Below, piece after piece: positions 21,111 to 29,035 of a DNA stretch of 64,000 bases. This DNA comes from Erythrobacter sp. SD-21. GTDB taxonomy: Bacteria; Pseudomonadota; Alphaproteobacteria; Sphingomonadales; Sphingomonadaceae. Location: the NCBI RefSeq assembly GCF_000181515.1, contig NZ_ABCG01000001.1, positions 186,001 to 250,000 of the forward strand. Reading direction: 5' to 3'. The notes below the pieces were generated by a model. The model was not told the DNA's origin, made no database searches, and saw only the letters and a list, made by a program, of their open reading frames with translations. Both the position numbers and the translations under genes were made by a program. The first letter of the stretch is position 1. Every line of letters starts with the position of its first letter.

Positions 21111-21548
21111 ATGGCAGAGGCGAAGACACAGATCACCGCAGTCGATCCGGCCGATTTCCTCGCCGCTGTCGAGCCGGAACGGAAGCGCGAGGAAGCTGGC
21201 GTGCTCGACGAGCTGTTCCGCAAGATTACGGGCGAGGAGCCGAAGATGTGGGGGCCGAGCATCATCGGCTATGGTCAGTATCGCACCACCTACGACAGCG
21301 GGCGCGAGGTTCACTGGCTGCGGAGCGGGTTCAGCCCACGCAAGGCCAAGCATTCGCTCTACCTGATGGGCGGCTATTGCGATGCGGAGGCAGGCGAGCG
21401 GCGCGATGCGCTGCTGGCAAAGCTGGGGAAGTACAAGACCGGCAAGAGCTGCCTCTACATCAACAAGCTCGCCGATGTGGACATGGATGTGCTGGAGGAC
21501 CTGCTGCGTAACGACTGGGCGGCGATGGCGCGCAAATATCCGGAATAG
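21111..21548 (+). CDS. DUF1801 (YdhG-like) protein, 145 aa
   Basis: The protein carries the DUF1801 pattern: A-D-F-L-A-A-V near the start, then P-K-M-W-G-P-S-I-I-G-Y-G-Q-Y near residues 44-57 and a C-terminal stretch with Y-I-N-K-L-A-D-V-D-M-D-V-L. It has no signal peptide or membrane segment, so it is cytoplasmic. The biochemical role of this family is not known to me; the fold is small alpha/beta. I chose ATG 21111 instead of 21075 because it removes an N-terminus that overlaps the divergent gene's promoter and has no conserved residues. Its end lies 3 bp from the end of the convergent Moco oxidoreductase gene. Confidence 0.8.
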   Translation: MAEAKTQITAVDPADFLAAVEPERKREEAGVLDELFRKITGEEPKMWGPSIIGYGQYRTTYDSGREVHWLRSGFSPRKAKHSLYLMGGYCDAEAGERRDALLAKLGKYKTGKSCLYINKLADVDMDVLEDLLRNDWAAMARKYPE

Positions 21549-21551
21549 CGG

Positions 21552-22292
21552 TCAGATACCGGCATACCACTGGTAGCCGGAGCGATCCTCCCAATAGCCG
21601 CCTTTGCCGTCGCCAATATCGTCGAGGCTGGCGACCGCCTCGATCGCGGTGAGGTATTTGGCGTGCTTGTAACCCAACTGCCGCTCGATCCGCATCCGCA
21701 GCGGTGCGCCGTTCTTGACCGGTAGCGGCTCGCCGTTGAGGCGATGCGCGACGATGGTCTGCGAGTGGTAGGCGTCGATGAGGTCGACGCTTTCGTAATA
21801 GTCCTGCCCGTTGAGATTGTCTGCGCAGCGGAAGACAATGTACTTGGCTTCCGGCTTGAGCTTCGCGGCATCGAGGATCAGCGAAAGCTGCGGCCCGGTC
21901 CATTCGCCGATCGCGCTCCATCCCTCGACGCAATCGTGGCGCGTCACCTGCGTGCGCTGGGGCAGTTTGCGGATGTTGTCGAGGCTGAGGCTCATCGGGT
22001 TTTCGACCAGCCCCCGCACCTCCAGCCGCCAGTTGGCGAAACCTTCGGCGGCCTGCGCGGGATAGTCGCCGTTTTGCGGATCGATCGAGCCGTTGCCGCG
22101 GAAATAGGGCGAGATGGCACTCTTGGGATATTCGGGCGCCAGAGCCTCGCGGTCTGTCAGGAAGCGATGCGCGCCTTGATGCCATTTCTCGGCCGCCCCC
22201 AGGAGGTGCGATCCGGCATCGCTTTCGGCGATCTTGTTGCAGCCAGCCACGAAGCCGGCGCCGATCACGGCGAGGAACCCTCTACGCTTCAT
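21552..22292 (-). CDS. Tat-exported molybdopterin oxidoreductase (sulfite-oxidase/MsrP fold)
   Basis: The N-terminus M-K-R-R-G-F-L-A-V-I-G-A-G-F-V-A-G-C combines a twin-arginine signal with a lipobox (V-A-G-C), so the protein is probably a Tat-exported lipoprotein. The core matches the oxidoreductase molybdopterin-binding domain: H-D-C-V-E-G-W-S near residue 118 supplies the cysteine that binds molybdenum, and R-x-E-R-Q-L-G-Y-K near 200 is also typical. Substrate unknown; relatives reduce methionine sulfoxide or oxidise sulfite. Its start overlaps the end of the upstream cytochrome b gene by 11 bp, so the two are co-translated and the cytochrome is the likely electron partner, as in the YedY/YedZ arrangement. 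Confidence 0.85.
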   Translation of the reverse strand: MKRRGFLAVIGAGFVAGCNKIAESDAGSHLLGAAEKWHQGAHRFLTDREALAPEYPKSAISPYFRGNGSIDPQNGDYPAQAAEGFANWRLEVRGLVENPMSLSLDNIRKLPQRTQVTRHDCVEGWSAIGEWTGPQLSLILDAAKLKPEAKYIVFRCADNLNGQDYYESVDLIDAYHSQTIVAHRLNGEPLPVKNGAPLRMRIERQLGYKHAKYLTAIEAVASLDDIGDGKGGYWEDRSGYQWYAGI

Positions 22293-22953
22293 TGTGCCTG
22301 CCCCCGGTGATCATGTCGCGAATCTGTCCGATGGGGCCGGCCAGCAGGACCAGCAACACATGGACGATGAAGAAGCCGAACAGCGCGAACGCGAAGATGA
22401 AATGCAGACTGCGCGCCGATTGCCGCCCGCCTAGAAGGTCCACGAGCCAGCCGAAGGTTGGCTCCATCCCCGGGCTGATCGCGATGCCGGTGAGGATCAT
22501 CATCGGCAGAAATACGCCCAGCACGAGGCCGTAGGCGAGCTTCTGCAGGAAGTTGAACTTGCCGCCTTCGTGGTCGAAGTTGAGCTTCAGGTGCTGGACG
22601 ACGTCGTGCCAGATCGCGCCCGGCTTCCATTCGGCGCGGGTGGTGACCAGATCGCGCTTGAAATGGCGGTTCACCAGCATGGCTACCCACATGAACAGTA
22701 GCAGGAGCGCGAAGGGCCACGCCATCAGTATGTGCCAGTCGCGCGCGACGGCGAGGCTGTAATAGCCGGGTATCGTCATCCAGTCAGGAAAGCGCGGCAC
22801 GGCGAGCCAGGCCTGCTCGGGCGCGAAGCCCCAGTCGCCCCAGTAGAGGCGTCGATGCGCGTTGGAGATGGTCAGCCCCGACATGAACAGCACCACCACG
22901 CAGACGAGGTTCAGCCAGTGCCAGATCCTCGTGCTGAGCGCGTGCCGTTTCAT
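22282..22953 (-). CDS. Membrane di-heme cytochrome b (b561 / hydrogenase cytochrome b type)
   Basis: The 223-residue protein has four to five hydrophobic helices with helix-embedded histidines (R-I-W-H-W-L-N near 9-15, D-W-H-I-L-M near 73, S-L-H-F-I-F near 190, V-H-V near 205), matching the cytochrome b561 bacterial/Ni-hydrogenase family. It should carry heme b and pass quinol electrons to a periplasmic partner, here most likely the Moco oxidoreductase encoded immediately downstream. Its ATG overlaps the stop of the upstream SDR gene by 4 bp and its end overlaps the oxidoreductase start, so the three form one operon. Confidence 0.85.
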   Translation of the reverse strand: MKRHALSTRIWHWLNLVCVVVLFMSGLTISNAHRRLYWGDWGFAPEQAWLAVPRFPDWMTIPGYYSLAVARDWHILMAWPFALLLLFMWVAMLVNRHFKRDLVTTRAEWKPGAIWHDVVQHLKLNFDHEGGKFNFLQKLAYGLVLGVFLPMMILTGIAISPGMEPTFGWLVDLLGGRQSARSLHFIFAFALFGFFIVHVLLVLLAGPIGQIRDMITGGRHNEA

Positions 22954-23729
22954 GCCGCGTGCTCGCGTGCGAGGTAGATCACGTCGCGGTCCTGCTGCAG
23001 CAAATGCTGGCCGCTGTCGACATAGACCGTCTGGCCGCTGGCGAGAACGCCGCTGGCGAGGAACAGCGCCGCATCGGCCACTTCTTCCACCGAGGTTCGT
23101 CGGGTGAGCAGGTTCATGCGGTGCGAGATTTCGGCCTCTTCCTCGCTTTGGTCATGGCTGGCGAGGATAGCGCCGGGCGCAAGTCCGTAAATCCGGTCCT
23201 CGGTACGGCAGGCACCCATCGATAGCATCGTAATGGTTGCGTCGAGCGCGTGCTTGCTCATGGTGTAGCTGAAGAAGTCGGGGTTGGGATTGGCGAGCTT
23301 CTGGTCGGTCACCTGAATCACGCGACGACCACCATCGGCTGTGGCGTGGCCGAGATAGGCTTGAGCGAGCAGGGCAGGGGCGCGGGCGTTCACTTGCATC
23401 GCCCGCTGGTTCGTCTCGGGGTCAAGCTCGGTTACAGCGTCGGGCTGGAATACCGAGGCGCAGTTGACGAGGCAGCGCCAGTCGACGAGATCGTTCGCCA
23501 GCCTTGCCGCAAGGGTGCGGACCGCCTCGAGATCGCACAGGTCCACCTGGCAAGTCTCTGCACTCCGCAATTCGGCCGCGAGCGCATCGGCCGCTTCGCC
23601 GGACGAGTTGTAATGAATAACGACGTGCCATCCAGCTTTGCAGAAAGCCCGGCTGATCGCTGCGCCGAGGCGCTTGGCGCCGCCCGTTACCAGAACCGAG
23701 GGTTTCGTCTCGCTCATCGCCAGGGGCAT
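22950..23729 (-). CDS. Pteridine-reductase-like short-chain dehydrogenase (FolM type)
   Basis: The protein has the SDR nucleotide-binding motif V-L-V-T-G-G-A-K-R-L-G near residues 12-22 and catalytic Y-T-M-S-K. Instead of the usual serine, an aspartate (V-T-D-Q) stands 13 residues before the tyrosine, the spacing seen in pteridine reductases such as PTR1 and FolM. The C-terminus V-Y-V-D-S-G-Q-H-L also fits that group. It probably reduces a dihydropterin with NADPH. It is the first gene of an operon with the cytochrome b and Moco oxidoreductase genes; the pterin link with Moco is suggestive but not proof of a shared pathway. ATG 23717 is an alternative start. Confidence 0.8.
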   Translation of the reverse strand: MPLAMSETKPSVLVTGGAKRLGAAISRAFCKAGWHVVIHYNSSGEAADALAAELRSAETCQVDLCDLEAVRTLAARLANDLVDWRCLVNCASVFQPDAVTELDPETNQRAMQVNARAPALLAQAYLGHATADGGRRVIQVTDQKLANPNPDFFSYTMSKHALDATITMLSMGACRTEDRIYGLAPGAILASHDQSEEEAEISHRMNLLTRRTSVEEVADAALFLASGVLASGQTVYVDSGQHLLQQDRDVIYLAREHAA

Positions 23730-23821
23730 AGGGCCTTGGAAGCGAATAGGAAAGCGGCGCCGCCACCTTGGGAGTGACGACGCCGTGAAGTAACGACCCT
23801 TATGTTCTCTTTTGGCTTATC

Positions 23822-24220
23822 TTATCGGCAGCTGAGGCTTCCCCGGTCGATCTCGCGACCGATGACGGCGCCGACGGCTCCGCCGAGGATTGCGCCGAGC
23901 GCCTTGTCGCCGCGGCCAGCCATCTCGTGGCCTGCCAGAGCGCCGACGCCGGCGCCGATCACGAGGCCGGTCGTGCCGTTGTCGCGCTTGCAATAGTAAC
24001 GGCCATCTCGGCCGCGCCACATGTAGCTGTCGCGGGTGATGCGACGAGGGGAGACATAATAGCCGCGATCGTCGTACTTGCGTGCGTGATGGGCGCGATC
24101 CTTCGCGCGCTTGCCGTGCGCCGGGGCCCAGGAGGGCGGATCGGCGGCGACGGGTGCGGCGGTGCCGAGGCCGGTAAGGGCCATGGTCGAGGCGGCGAAG
24201 GCGAGAGCGAATTTTCTCAT
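23822..24220 (-). CDS. Exported glycine-zipper protein, 132 aa
   Basis: From ATG 24220 (RBS aaggga seven bases upstream) the protein starts M-R-K-F-A-L-A-F-A-A-S, a signal peptide cleaved near A-P-V-A-A. The middle is basic and tyrosine-rich. The C-terminal part has G-L-V-I-G-A-G-V-G-A-L-A-G and A-I-L-G-G-A-V-G-A-V-I-G, two glycine-zipper helices of the 2TM type found in outer-membrane or envelope proteins such as SlyB-like and RcnB-like proteins. Function unknown. The gene has no operon partner; 90-140 bp of apparently empty sequence flank it on both sides. Confidence 0.8.
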   Translation of the reverse strand: MRKFALAFAASTMALTGLGTAAPVAADPPSWAPAHGKRAKDRAHHARKYDDRGYYVSPRRITRDSYMWRGRDGRYYCKRDNGTTGLVIGAGVGALAGHEMAGRGDKALGAILGGAVGAVIGREIDRGSLSCR

Positions 24221-24358
24221 TGTACGTCCCTTGTGATCCCTGGAGAAACTTCTGAGCCTCCATCTAGCGCAGCAGAAAGACAACCGCGGCTGAACGAACG
24301 CGCTTAACTCCAAATTAGGGATGAGCTGTGCCGAGAAGGCGGGCGAGCCGTGCGGGTC

Positions 24359-25003
24359 TCACCACAATTTCGCCTCCAGCTTGCTGCGCCACTGCGAACC
24401 GAGAGCGGGGATCGCAAGGAGGTCGCGAATCTCTTCCTCACTCGCGGGCACGGCGGGATCGAAGAGCAGGGCGAAACTTGCATCGACGCTCCAATGCTCC
24501 TGCGTGCGCTCGACAAGCGCAAGGTCTTCGCCCGCGCGCGCCTCGCCCTCCTCGATCACGCGGAAGTACCAGCCGCAGCGGTGGTTGGCGATGATCCGCT
24601 TGACCATGTCCTTGCGCTGGAAGTGGCGCTCCAGCGTGGAGCAGGGTTGCCGCCCCATGGTGAGTTCCAGCAGCGCGCTGCCGAGCTGGAAGCGGTCGCC
24701 GATGAAGACCTCCTTCTCGGTCAGGCCCTGTGCATGCAGGTTCTCCCCAAACGCTCCGGGTGCGGCGAGACGCTCTACCTCGGGGATCTGCTCGCGCCAG
24801 TAGGGGTAGTGTTCGGCGGCGTAGAGATGGACCGCCATATGCGCGCCGCCATGGTGCTTGCGATCGACCTGCGTATCGCCTTCGAGGCCGAGCGTGCCGA
24901 TCCTCACAGCACCCTCGCACGCTTGCTTGTCGATCGAGCTGATCTTGCCGTCGGGCAACCGCGCGGGCTGGCCAGTGCACAGGGCGAGGACGGTGGCCTT
25001 CAT
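24359..25003 (-). CDS. MOSC-domain protein (YiiM-like)
   Basis: The 214-residue protein contains the MOSC core of the YiiM group: F-G-E-N-L-H-A-Q-G-L near residue 90, V-F-I-G-D-R-F-Q-L-G-S-A near 105, and G-R-Q-P-C-S-T-L-E with the conserved cysteine near 128. MOSC domains bind the molybdenum cofactor or transfer sulfur to it; YiiM reduces N-hydroxylated compounds. The ORF is open further upstream to 25222, but that part is repeat sequence (25016-25055); ATG 25003 gives the natural start M-K-A-T-V-L-A-L-C. A Moco oxidoreductase operon lies 600 bp away on the same strand. Confidence 0.85.
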   Translation of the reverse strand: MKATVLALCTGQPARLPDGKISSIDKQACEGAVRIGTLGLEGDTQVDRKHHGGAHMAVHLYAAEHYPYWREQIPEVERLAAPGAFGENLHAQGLTEKEVFIGDRFQLGSALLELTMGRQPCSTLERHFQRKDMVKRIIANHRCGWYFRVIEEGEARAGEDLALVERTQEHWSVDASFALLFDPAVPASEEEIRDLLAIPALGSQWRSKLEAKLW

Positions 25004-25015
25004 GCGCAATGCGCC

Positions 25016-25055
25016 TTTCCAACAGGATGGAACGGATGGAACACAGTCCTGGAGC
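25016..25055 (-). repeat. Dispersed repeat, copy 3
   Basis: On the minus strand gctccaggactgtgttccat followed by ccgttccatcctgt matches the cores at 13275-13317 and 19662-19702 with a few substitutions. It lies 13 bp upstream of the MOSC gene start, so it forms part of that gene's leader. The rest of the 166-bp gap shows nothing else. Confidence 0.75.
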
Positions 25056-25169
25056 AAAAACACACAGGGGACGTGGCCGCGGTAAGAATGGCGCTTTTCG
25101 TGGGGTAAACGAGGGTCATGGATACCTTCCAGCACAGCAAAGATAAGTAGGAAAGGCTCCGCGCCGATT

Positions 25170-25769
25170 TCAGCCTGCCGGCCTTTGCAGGGTGAGGGCG
25201 TACCAGTCGCGCTGCACCCCATCGGCGCCTTGGCCGCGATAGCGTTCGGTGGCCTCGATCCGGAAGCCGGCCTCGCGATAGATGCGCTCCAGCCAATCCT
25301 CGTCGGGCAGGTTGGTCAGCCGGCCAAGCGGATCGCGCCCCTCGCCTGTGCCGAGCTTGTAGTTGGCGAAATGCCAGCTGCCGGGTATCAGCGCGCGCAG
25401 GATGGCGGCGAGGATGCCGGGCAAATCCGCCCGCGCGACATGGAGCAGGCAGGCGTGGGCCCAGACCCCGTCGTAAGTCTCTTGCGCGTCCAGCTCGTCG
25501 AAACGCAAGACACGCGCTCGGACATCGAAACGCTCGTTGGCTTTGCGCACCATGGCAGGCGTGCCATCGGTGGCGTCGAGATCGAAACCACGTTCGATAA
25601 TCCGTGCGGAATCGCGTCCGCCGCCGCAACCCAGTTCGAGCAGCCGCGCGCCCGATTGCAACCGGTCGAGAAAACGGTCGAGATGGCGGCTCGGGGCCTG
25701 CCCGAAGCTCAGCGTGTAGCGCGGCGCGTTCGCCTCGTAGTAGGCGATCGTCGCCGGATCGGCGCTCAC
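25170..25769 (-). CDS. SAM-dependent class I methyltransferase, 199 aa
   Basis: The protein carries the methyltransferase motif [14 protein letters not shown] near residues 38-50, with D-A-T-D-G-T-P at the end of strand 2 and [11 protein letters not shown] at motif IV, a standard Rossmann methyltransferase. The substrate cannot be told. Start is GTG 25769 overlapping the rlmN stop (GTGA), so it is translationally coupled to rlmN. A tellurite-resistance-like or small-molecule methyltransferase is the nearest guess from the overall pattern. Confidence 0.85.
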   Translation of the reverse strand: MSADPATIAYYEANAPRYTLSFGQAPSRHLDRFLDRLQSGARLLELGCGGGRDSARIIERGFDLDATDGTPAMVRKANERFDVRARVLRFDELDAQETYDGVWAHACLLHVARADLPGILAAILRALIPGSWHFANYKLGTGEGRDPLGRLTNLPDEDWLERIYREAGFRIEATERYRGQGADGVQRDWYALTLQRPAG

Positions 25770-27031
25770 GCGGAGGCGGCTTCGGCAGCCTCGGCCGCCT
25801 CTCGGTCGCGCTGGGCGCGGCTTTTCTTCTCCGCTGCCGTCTTAAGCTGGCCACAGGCCGCATCGATGTCGCGGCCGCGCGGCGTGCGTACGGGCGCGGA
25901 GATGCCGCCCTCGAAGACGATGTCGGAGAAGCGCTTCACCCGCTCGGGGGTTGAGGTGTCGTAAGCCGCGCCCGGCCAGGGGTTGAACGGGATGAGGTTC
26001 ACCTTGGCGGGCAATTTGTAGTGCTTGAGCAGGCGGACAAGCTCACGCGCGTGCTCGTCGGTGTCGTTCTTGTCCTTGAGCATCACATATTCGAAGGTGA
26101 TGCGGCGGGCGTTGCTGGCACCGGGATAGGCAGCGCAGGCTTCGAGCAGTTCCTCGATGCCGTATTTCTTGTTGAGCGGCACGATCTCGTCGCGGATTTC
26201 CTTGGTTACCGCGTGGAGCGAGACGGCAAGGTTCACGCCGATTTCCTCGCCGCACCGTTCCATCGCCGGAACGACGCCGCTGGTGGAGAGCGTGATGCGG
26301 CGCTTGGAGAGGGCGAGGCCGTCGCCGTCCATGACGAGCTTCAGCGCACCCTTCACATTGTCGAAATTGTAGAGCGGCTCGCCCATGCCCATCATCACGA
26401 TGTTGGTGAGGAGGCGGCCGTCGCTGGTGTAGTGGCCCTCGTCTTCGGCATCGTCGAGATCCGCCCCATAATCGAAATTCATGTTGCCCTTGGGCCATTC
26501 ACCCAACGCGTCGCGCGCGAGCATGACCTGCCCGACGATCTCGCCCGGGGTCAGGTTGCGGACCAGCTTCATCGTGCCGGTGTGGCAGAAGCGGCAATTA
26601 AGCGTGCAGCCGACCTGGCTCGATACGCAGAGAGTTCCGCGGTCGGCATCGGGGATGAAGACCATCTCGAACTCGTGCCCGTCGGCGGTCTTCAGGAGCC
26701 ACTTGCGCGTGCCGTCGGTCGAATGCTGCGCCTCGACCACTTCGGGGCGACCGATTACGAAACGCTCGGCCAGCCAGGGGCGCATGGTCTTGGCGATATC
26801 GGTCATCGCTTCAAAATCTGTCACGCCCCGGTGGTAAAGCCAGTGGAACACCTGCTTGGCGCGCAGCTTTGCCTGCTTGGGTTGCAGCCCGGCCGTTTCG
26901 AACAGCTCGCGAATGCGTTCCTTGGGGAGGCCTATCAGGTCAACGCGACCATCTTCGCGCGGCGTGATATCACGCGCAACGGGAACCGGGTCGATCTGCC
27001 CGGGAATGCTCATCAGTGTCGTATCTGCCAT
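25766..27031 (-). CDS. rlmN: Dual-specificity rRNA/tRNA adenine C2 methyltransferase
   Basis: The 421-residue radical SAM enzyme has the iron-sulfur motif C-T-L-N-C-R-F-C (C-x3-C-x2-C), the G-M-G-E-P-L-Y-N-F block and the C-terminal D-I-D-A-A-C-G-Q-L with the methyl-carrying cysteine. RlmN methylates C2 of A2503 in 23S rRNA and A37 in some tRNAs, improving translational accuracy. The open frame reaches 27214, but the first 61 codons show no conserved residues; ATG 27031 gives [12 protein letters not shown] methyltransferase gene is coupled downstream. Confidence 0.95.
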   Translation of the reverse strand: MADTTLMSIPGQIDPVPVARDITPREDGRVDLIGLPKERIRELFETAGLQPKQAKLRAKQVFHWLYHRGVTDFEAMTDIAKTMRPWLAERFVIGRPEVVEAQHSTDGTRKWLLKTADGHEFEMVFIPDADRGTLCVSSQVGCTLNCRFCHTGTMKLVRNLTPGEIVGQVMLARDALGEWPKGNMNFDYGADLDDAEDEGHYTSDGRLLTNIVMMGMGEPLYNFDNVKGALKLVMDGDGLALSKRRITLSTSGVVPAMERCGEEIGVNLAVSLHAVTKEIRDEIVPLNKKYGIEELLEACAAYPGASNARRITFEYVMLKDKNDTDEHARELVRLLKHYKLPAKVNLIPFNPWPGAAYDTSTPERVKRFSDIVFEGGISAPVRTPRGRDIDAACGQLKTAAEKKSRAQRDREAAEAAEAASA

Positions 27032-27328
27032 GGGAGCCGCGCATATAGTCGCGATGCGCGCGGAATGAAAGTGTCTGCGCGGGCGCGCAACAATCCGTCG
27101 TGCGCTTTTGCGTTCCTTACGCTCGTCGAAAAGTGCCCACCGTTCATCGCTCAATTTGCACATGCACAATTCGTCGCTCGAAAACGGCTCCTCGTCGCAG
27201 GATATGTGTCTCAAAAACCACGTTTTCTTGTTGTGCCATGTTCATGAAACTGTTTCCGGTCCTGCTCCGTTTTCGAAGTCCACGCGGTCGCAAATGCCGA
27301 CTGCGGACAACAAAAACGGAGTTAGAAC

Positions 27329-27991
27329 ATGAAAACCACTGCAGCCCTTCTCGTCGCCGGCACTATGCTTGCCACTGCTGCCCCTGCCATGGCGCAGGAC
27401 AGCGACAATTTCGACGGCTTCCGCATCGAAGCTCTTGCTGGCTATGACGTCAGCAAGGCCGGCAGCACCTCGGACAACGACACCAACGCTAATGACGACC
27501 AGTCGATCGACGGTCTCGCCTATGGCGTCGGCGCGGGTTACGATTTCGATGCCGGCGGCGTCGTCCTCGGCCTCGAAGCCGAATATGTCGGCTCGACCGC
27601 GGAAACCGAATACGACATGGGCGATTTCGAAGACATCGGTGTCGGCAATGTCGAAACCGGACGCGATCTTTACCTCGGCGCGCGTGTCGGTGTGAAGGCC
27701 AATGACGACCTGCTCGTCTACGCCAAGGGCGGCTACACCAACGCCACCTACAACTTCCGTAACAACGACGGCACGAACGAATATGAGGTCGACCTCGATA
27801 CCGACGGTTTCCGTGTCGGCGGCGGTCTCGAGTACGCGCTGAGCGGCAACACTTTCGCCAAGGTCGAATACCGCTATTCGAACTACAGCGATGCCGAACT
27901 CGACTTCGAAGGCGATGCGCCTGACGTGGCGGTTCCGGACATCGACCTCGACCGTCACCAGGTCATGGCTGGCTTCGGCATGCGCTTCTAA
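27329..27991 (+). CDS. Outer-membrane beta-barrel (porin-family) protein, 220 aa
   Basis: A signal peptide (M-K-T-T-A-A-L-L-V-A-G ... A-M-A, cleaved before Q-D-S) precedes about eight amphipathic strands with alternating aromatic residues and acidic turns, ending G-F-G-M-R-F with the terminal phenylalanine used by the BAM complex. This is the OmpA-like/OmpW-like small barrel class (OMP_b-brl). The RBS cggagt lies 9 bases before the ATG. A strong terminator follows. The 297-bp region upstream holds no gene I can support. Function (pore, adhesin or structural) is not determinable. Confidence 0.9.
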   Translation: MKTTAALLVAGTMLATAAPAMAQDSDNFDGFRIEALAGYDVSKAGSTSDNDTNANDDQSIDGLAYGVGAGYDFDAGGVVLGLEAEYVGSTAETEYDMGDFEDIGVGNVETGRDLYLGARVGVKANDDLLVYAKGGYTNATYNFRNNDGTNEYEVDLDTDGFRVGGGLEYALSGNTFAKVEYRYSNYSDAELDFEGDAPDVAVPDIDLDRHQVMAGFGMRF

Positions 27992-28013
27992 GCACACACG
28001 CCGCTGAAAAATC

Positions 28014-28048
28014 GGGCCGGGAGCGTAAAGGCGCTTCCGGCCCTTTTC
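28014..28048 (+). terminator. Terminator after the outer-membrane barrel gene
   Basis: The stem gggccgggagcg / cgcttccggccc (12 bp with one G-T pair) with a short loop is followed by tttt. It separates the plus-strand barrel gene from the convergent minus-strand gene. Confidence 0.85.
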
Positions 28049-28051
28049 GTA

Positions 28052-28540
28052 TCAGCGCCGGGCGCAGGCGAGGGTGGCGGCGTCGATGGCGCTGGCGGCG
28101 CCGGCGAGGGCGTAGGTGTTGGAAAACCGCCGTCCGCGGTTGTCGGTGGCGAAAATCGTCATGCTGTCGGCCGAACGGATGGCGGCAAGGATCGCGGCAT
28201 CGGTCGCCGGATCGCGTGCCCAGGCGTCGGCTTTGCCGCCCACCATGAGGTAGTTCCTTCGGGCGATGCGCAAGGTTACGCGCGCGCCTTCGCGAAGTTG
28301 GCGCGACATGCGGAAGTGGACCTGTCCGCGGATGCGACGGGCCGGCCAGGAGGCGACGGTCATATACGGCTGGAAGTCGCGCTCGAGGCGGCTCGGCGCG
28401 GCTTCGGCGATGGCGTAGCAGCGCGGGATCGAGGGATCGCGGAAGGCTCCCCAGGCGGAAAAGACGCCGAGGCTGTCCTTGGCGGCCAGTGGGGCGGCGA
28501 GGGCCGTGAGCGCGAGCAGGGGGAGGGCGAGGTTACGCAT
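28052..28540 (-). CDS. Exported hypothetical protein, 162 aa
   Basis: The protein has a clear signal peptide (M-R-N-L-A-L-P-L-L-A-L-T-A-L-A-A-P-L-A-A). The mature part begins with a pattern S-A-W-G-A-F-R-D-P-S-I-P-R-C-Y-A-I-A reminiscent of invasion-associated-locus-B-like proteins, with two cysteines (in R-C-Y and near the C-terminus, T-L-A-C-A) that may form a disulfide. I cannot assign a function. Its start overlaps the end of greB by 8 bp, so it is co-transcribed with greB and probably with the transglycosylase gene. Confidence 0.7.
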   Translation of the reverse strand: MRNLALPLLALTALAAPLAAKDSLGVFSAWGAFRDPSIPRCYAIAEAAPSRLERDFQPYMTVASWPARRIRGQVHFRMSRQLREGARVTLRIARRNYLMVGGKADAWARDPATDAAILAAIRSADSMTIFATDNRGRRFSNTYALAGAASAIDAATLACARR

Positions 28541-29012
28541 AGTCGATGCTCACGATCTCCCACTCGCGCTCTCCGCCCGGGAGGCGCACAGTGCGCAAAT
28601 CGCCCACGCCCGCACCCTTGAGCGCACGGGCGAGCGGACTCGACCAACCGATCCTGCCAGCGCTGGCGTCCTGTTCGTCGTCCCCAACCAGCGTAACGGT
28701 CTTCTCGTTGTCGTCTTCGTCCGCCAGCGTGACTGTCGCGCCGAAGAAGGCGCGACTCTTGTCCGGCTGGTCGGAGGGCACGATGACCCGCGCAGCCTTC
28801 ATCCGCCTGGCAAGGTGGCCGAGTTCACGGTCGATCTCGCGCATGCGCTTGCGGCCGTAGAGATAGTCGCCGTTCTCGCTGCGGTCGCCGTTTCCGGCGG
28901 CCCAGCTCACGATCTCGACGATTTCCGGCCGTTCCTTGCCGAGCAAATGGTCGTAGCGCGCCTTCATGGCGGCATAGCCCGCCGGCGTGATGGGATTGGT
29001 CTTGCCCTCCAT
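28533..29012 (-). CDS. greB: Transcription elongation factor GreB
   Basis: The 159-residue protein starts M-E-G-K-T-N-P-I-T-P-A-G-Y and has the GreA/GreB N-terminal coiled coil with N-G-D-R-S-E-N-G-D-Y-L-Y-G (acidic tip D-R-S-E-N) near residues 43-55, then an FKBP-like C-terminal domain. Gre factors enter the RNA polymerase secondary channel and stimulate cleavage of backtracked transcripts. The W-A-A-G-N-G-D stretch favours GreB over GreA. The open frame extends to 29228 but that part overlaps the transglycosylase; ATG 29012 is the standard start. It sits 23 bp downstream of the transglycosylase gene. Confidence 0.9.
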   Translation of the reverse strand: MEGKTNPITPAGYAAMKARYDHLLGKERPEIVEIVSWAAGNGDRSENGDYLYGRKRMREIDRELGHLARRMKAARVIVPSDQPDKSRAFFGATVTLADEDDNEKTVTLVGDDEQDASAGRIGWSSPLARALKGAGVGDLRTVRLPGGEREWEIVSIDYA

Positions 29013-29035
29013 GGTGCGGAGGGCCCTAGCCGATC

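Noticed and set aside
19579..21366. 595-codon plus-strand open frame
   Set aside because: It covers the antisense of the cyclopropane synthase family gene, whose motifs are clear on the minus strand.
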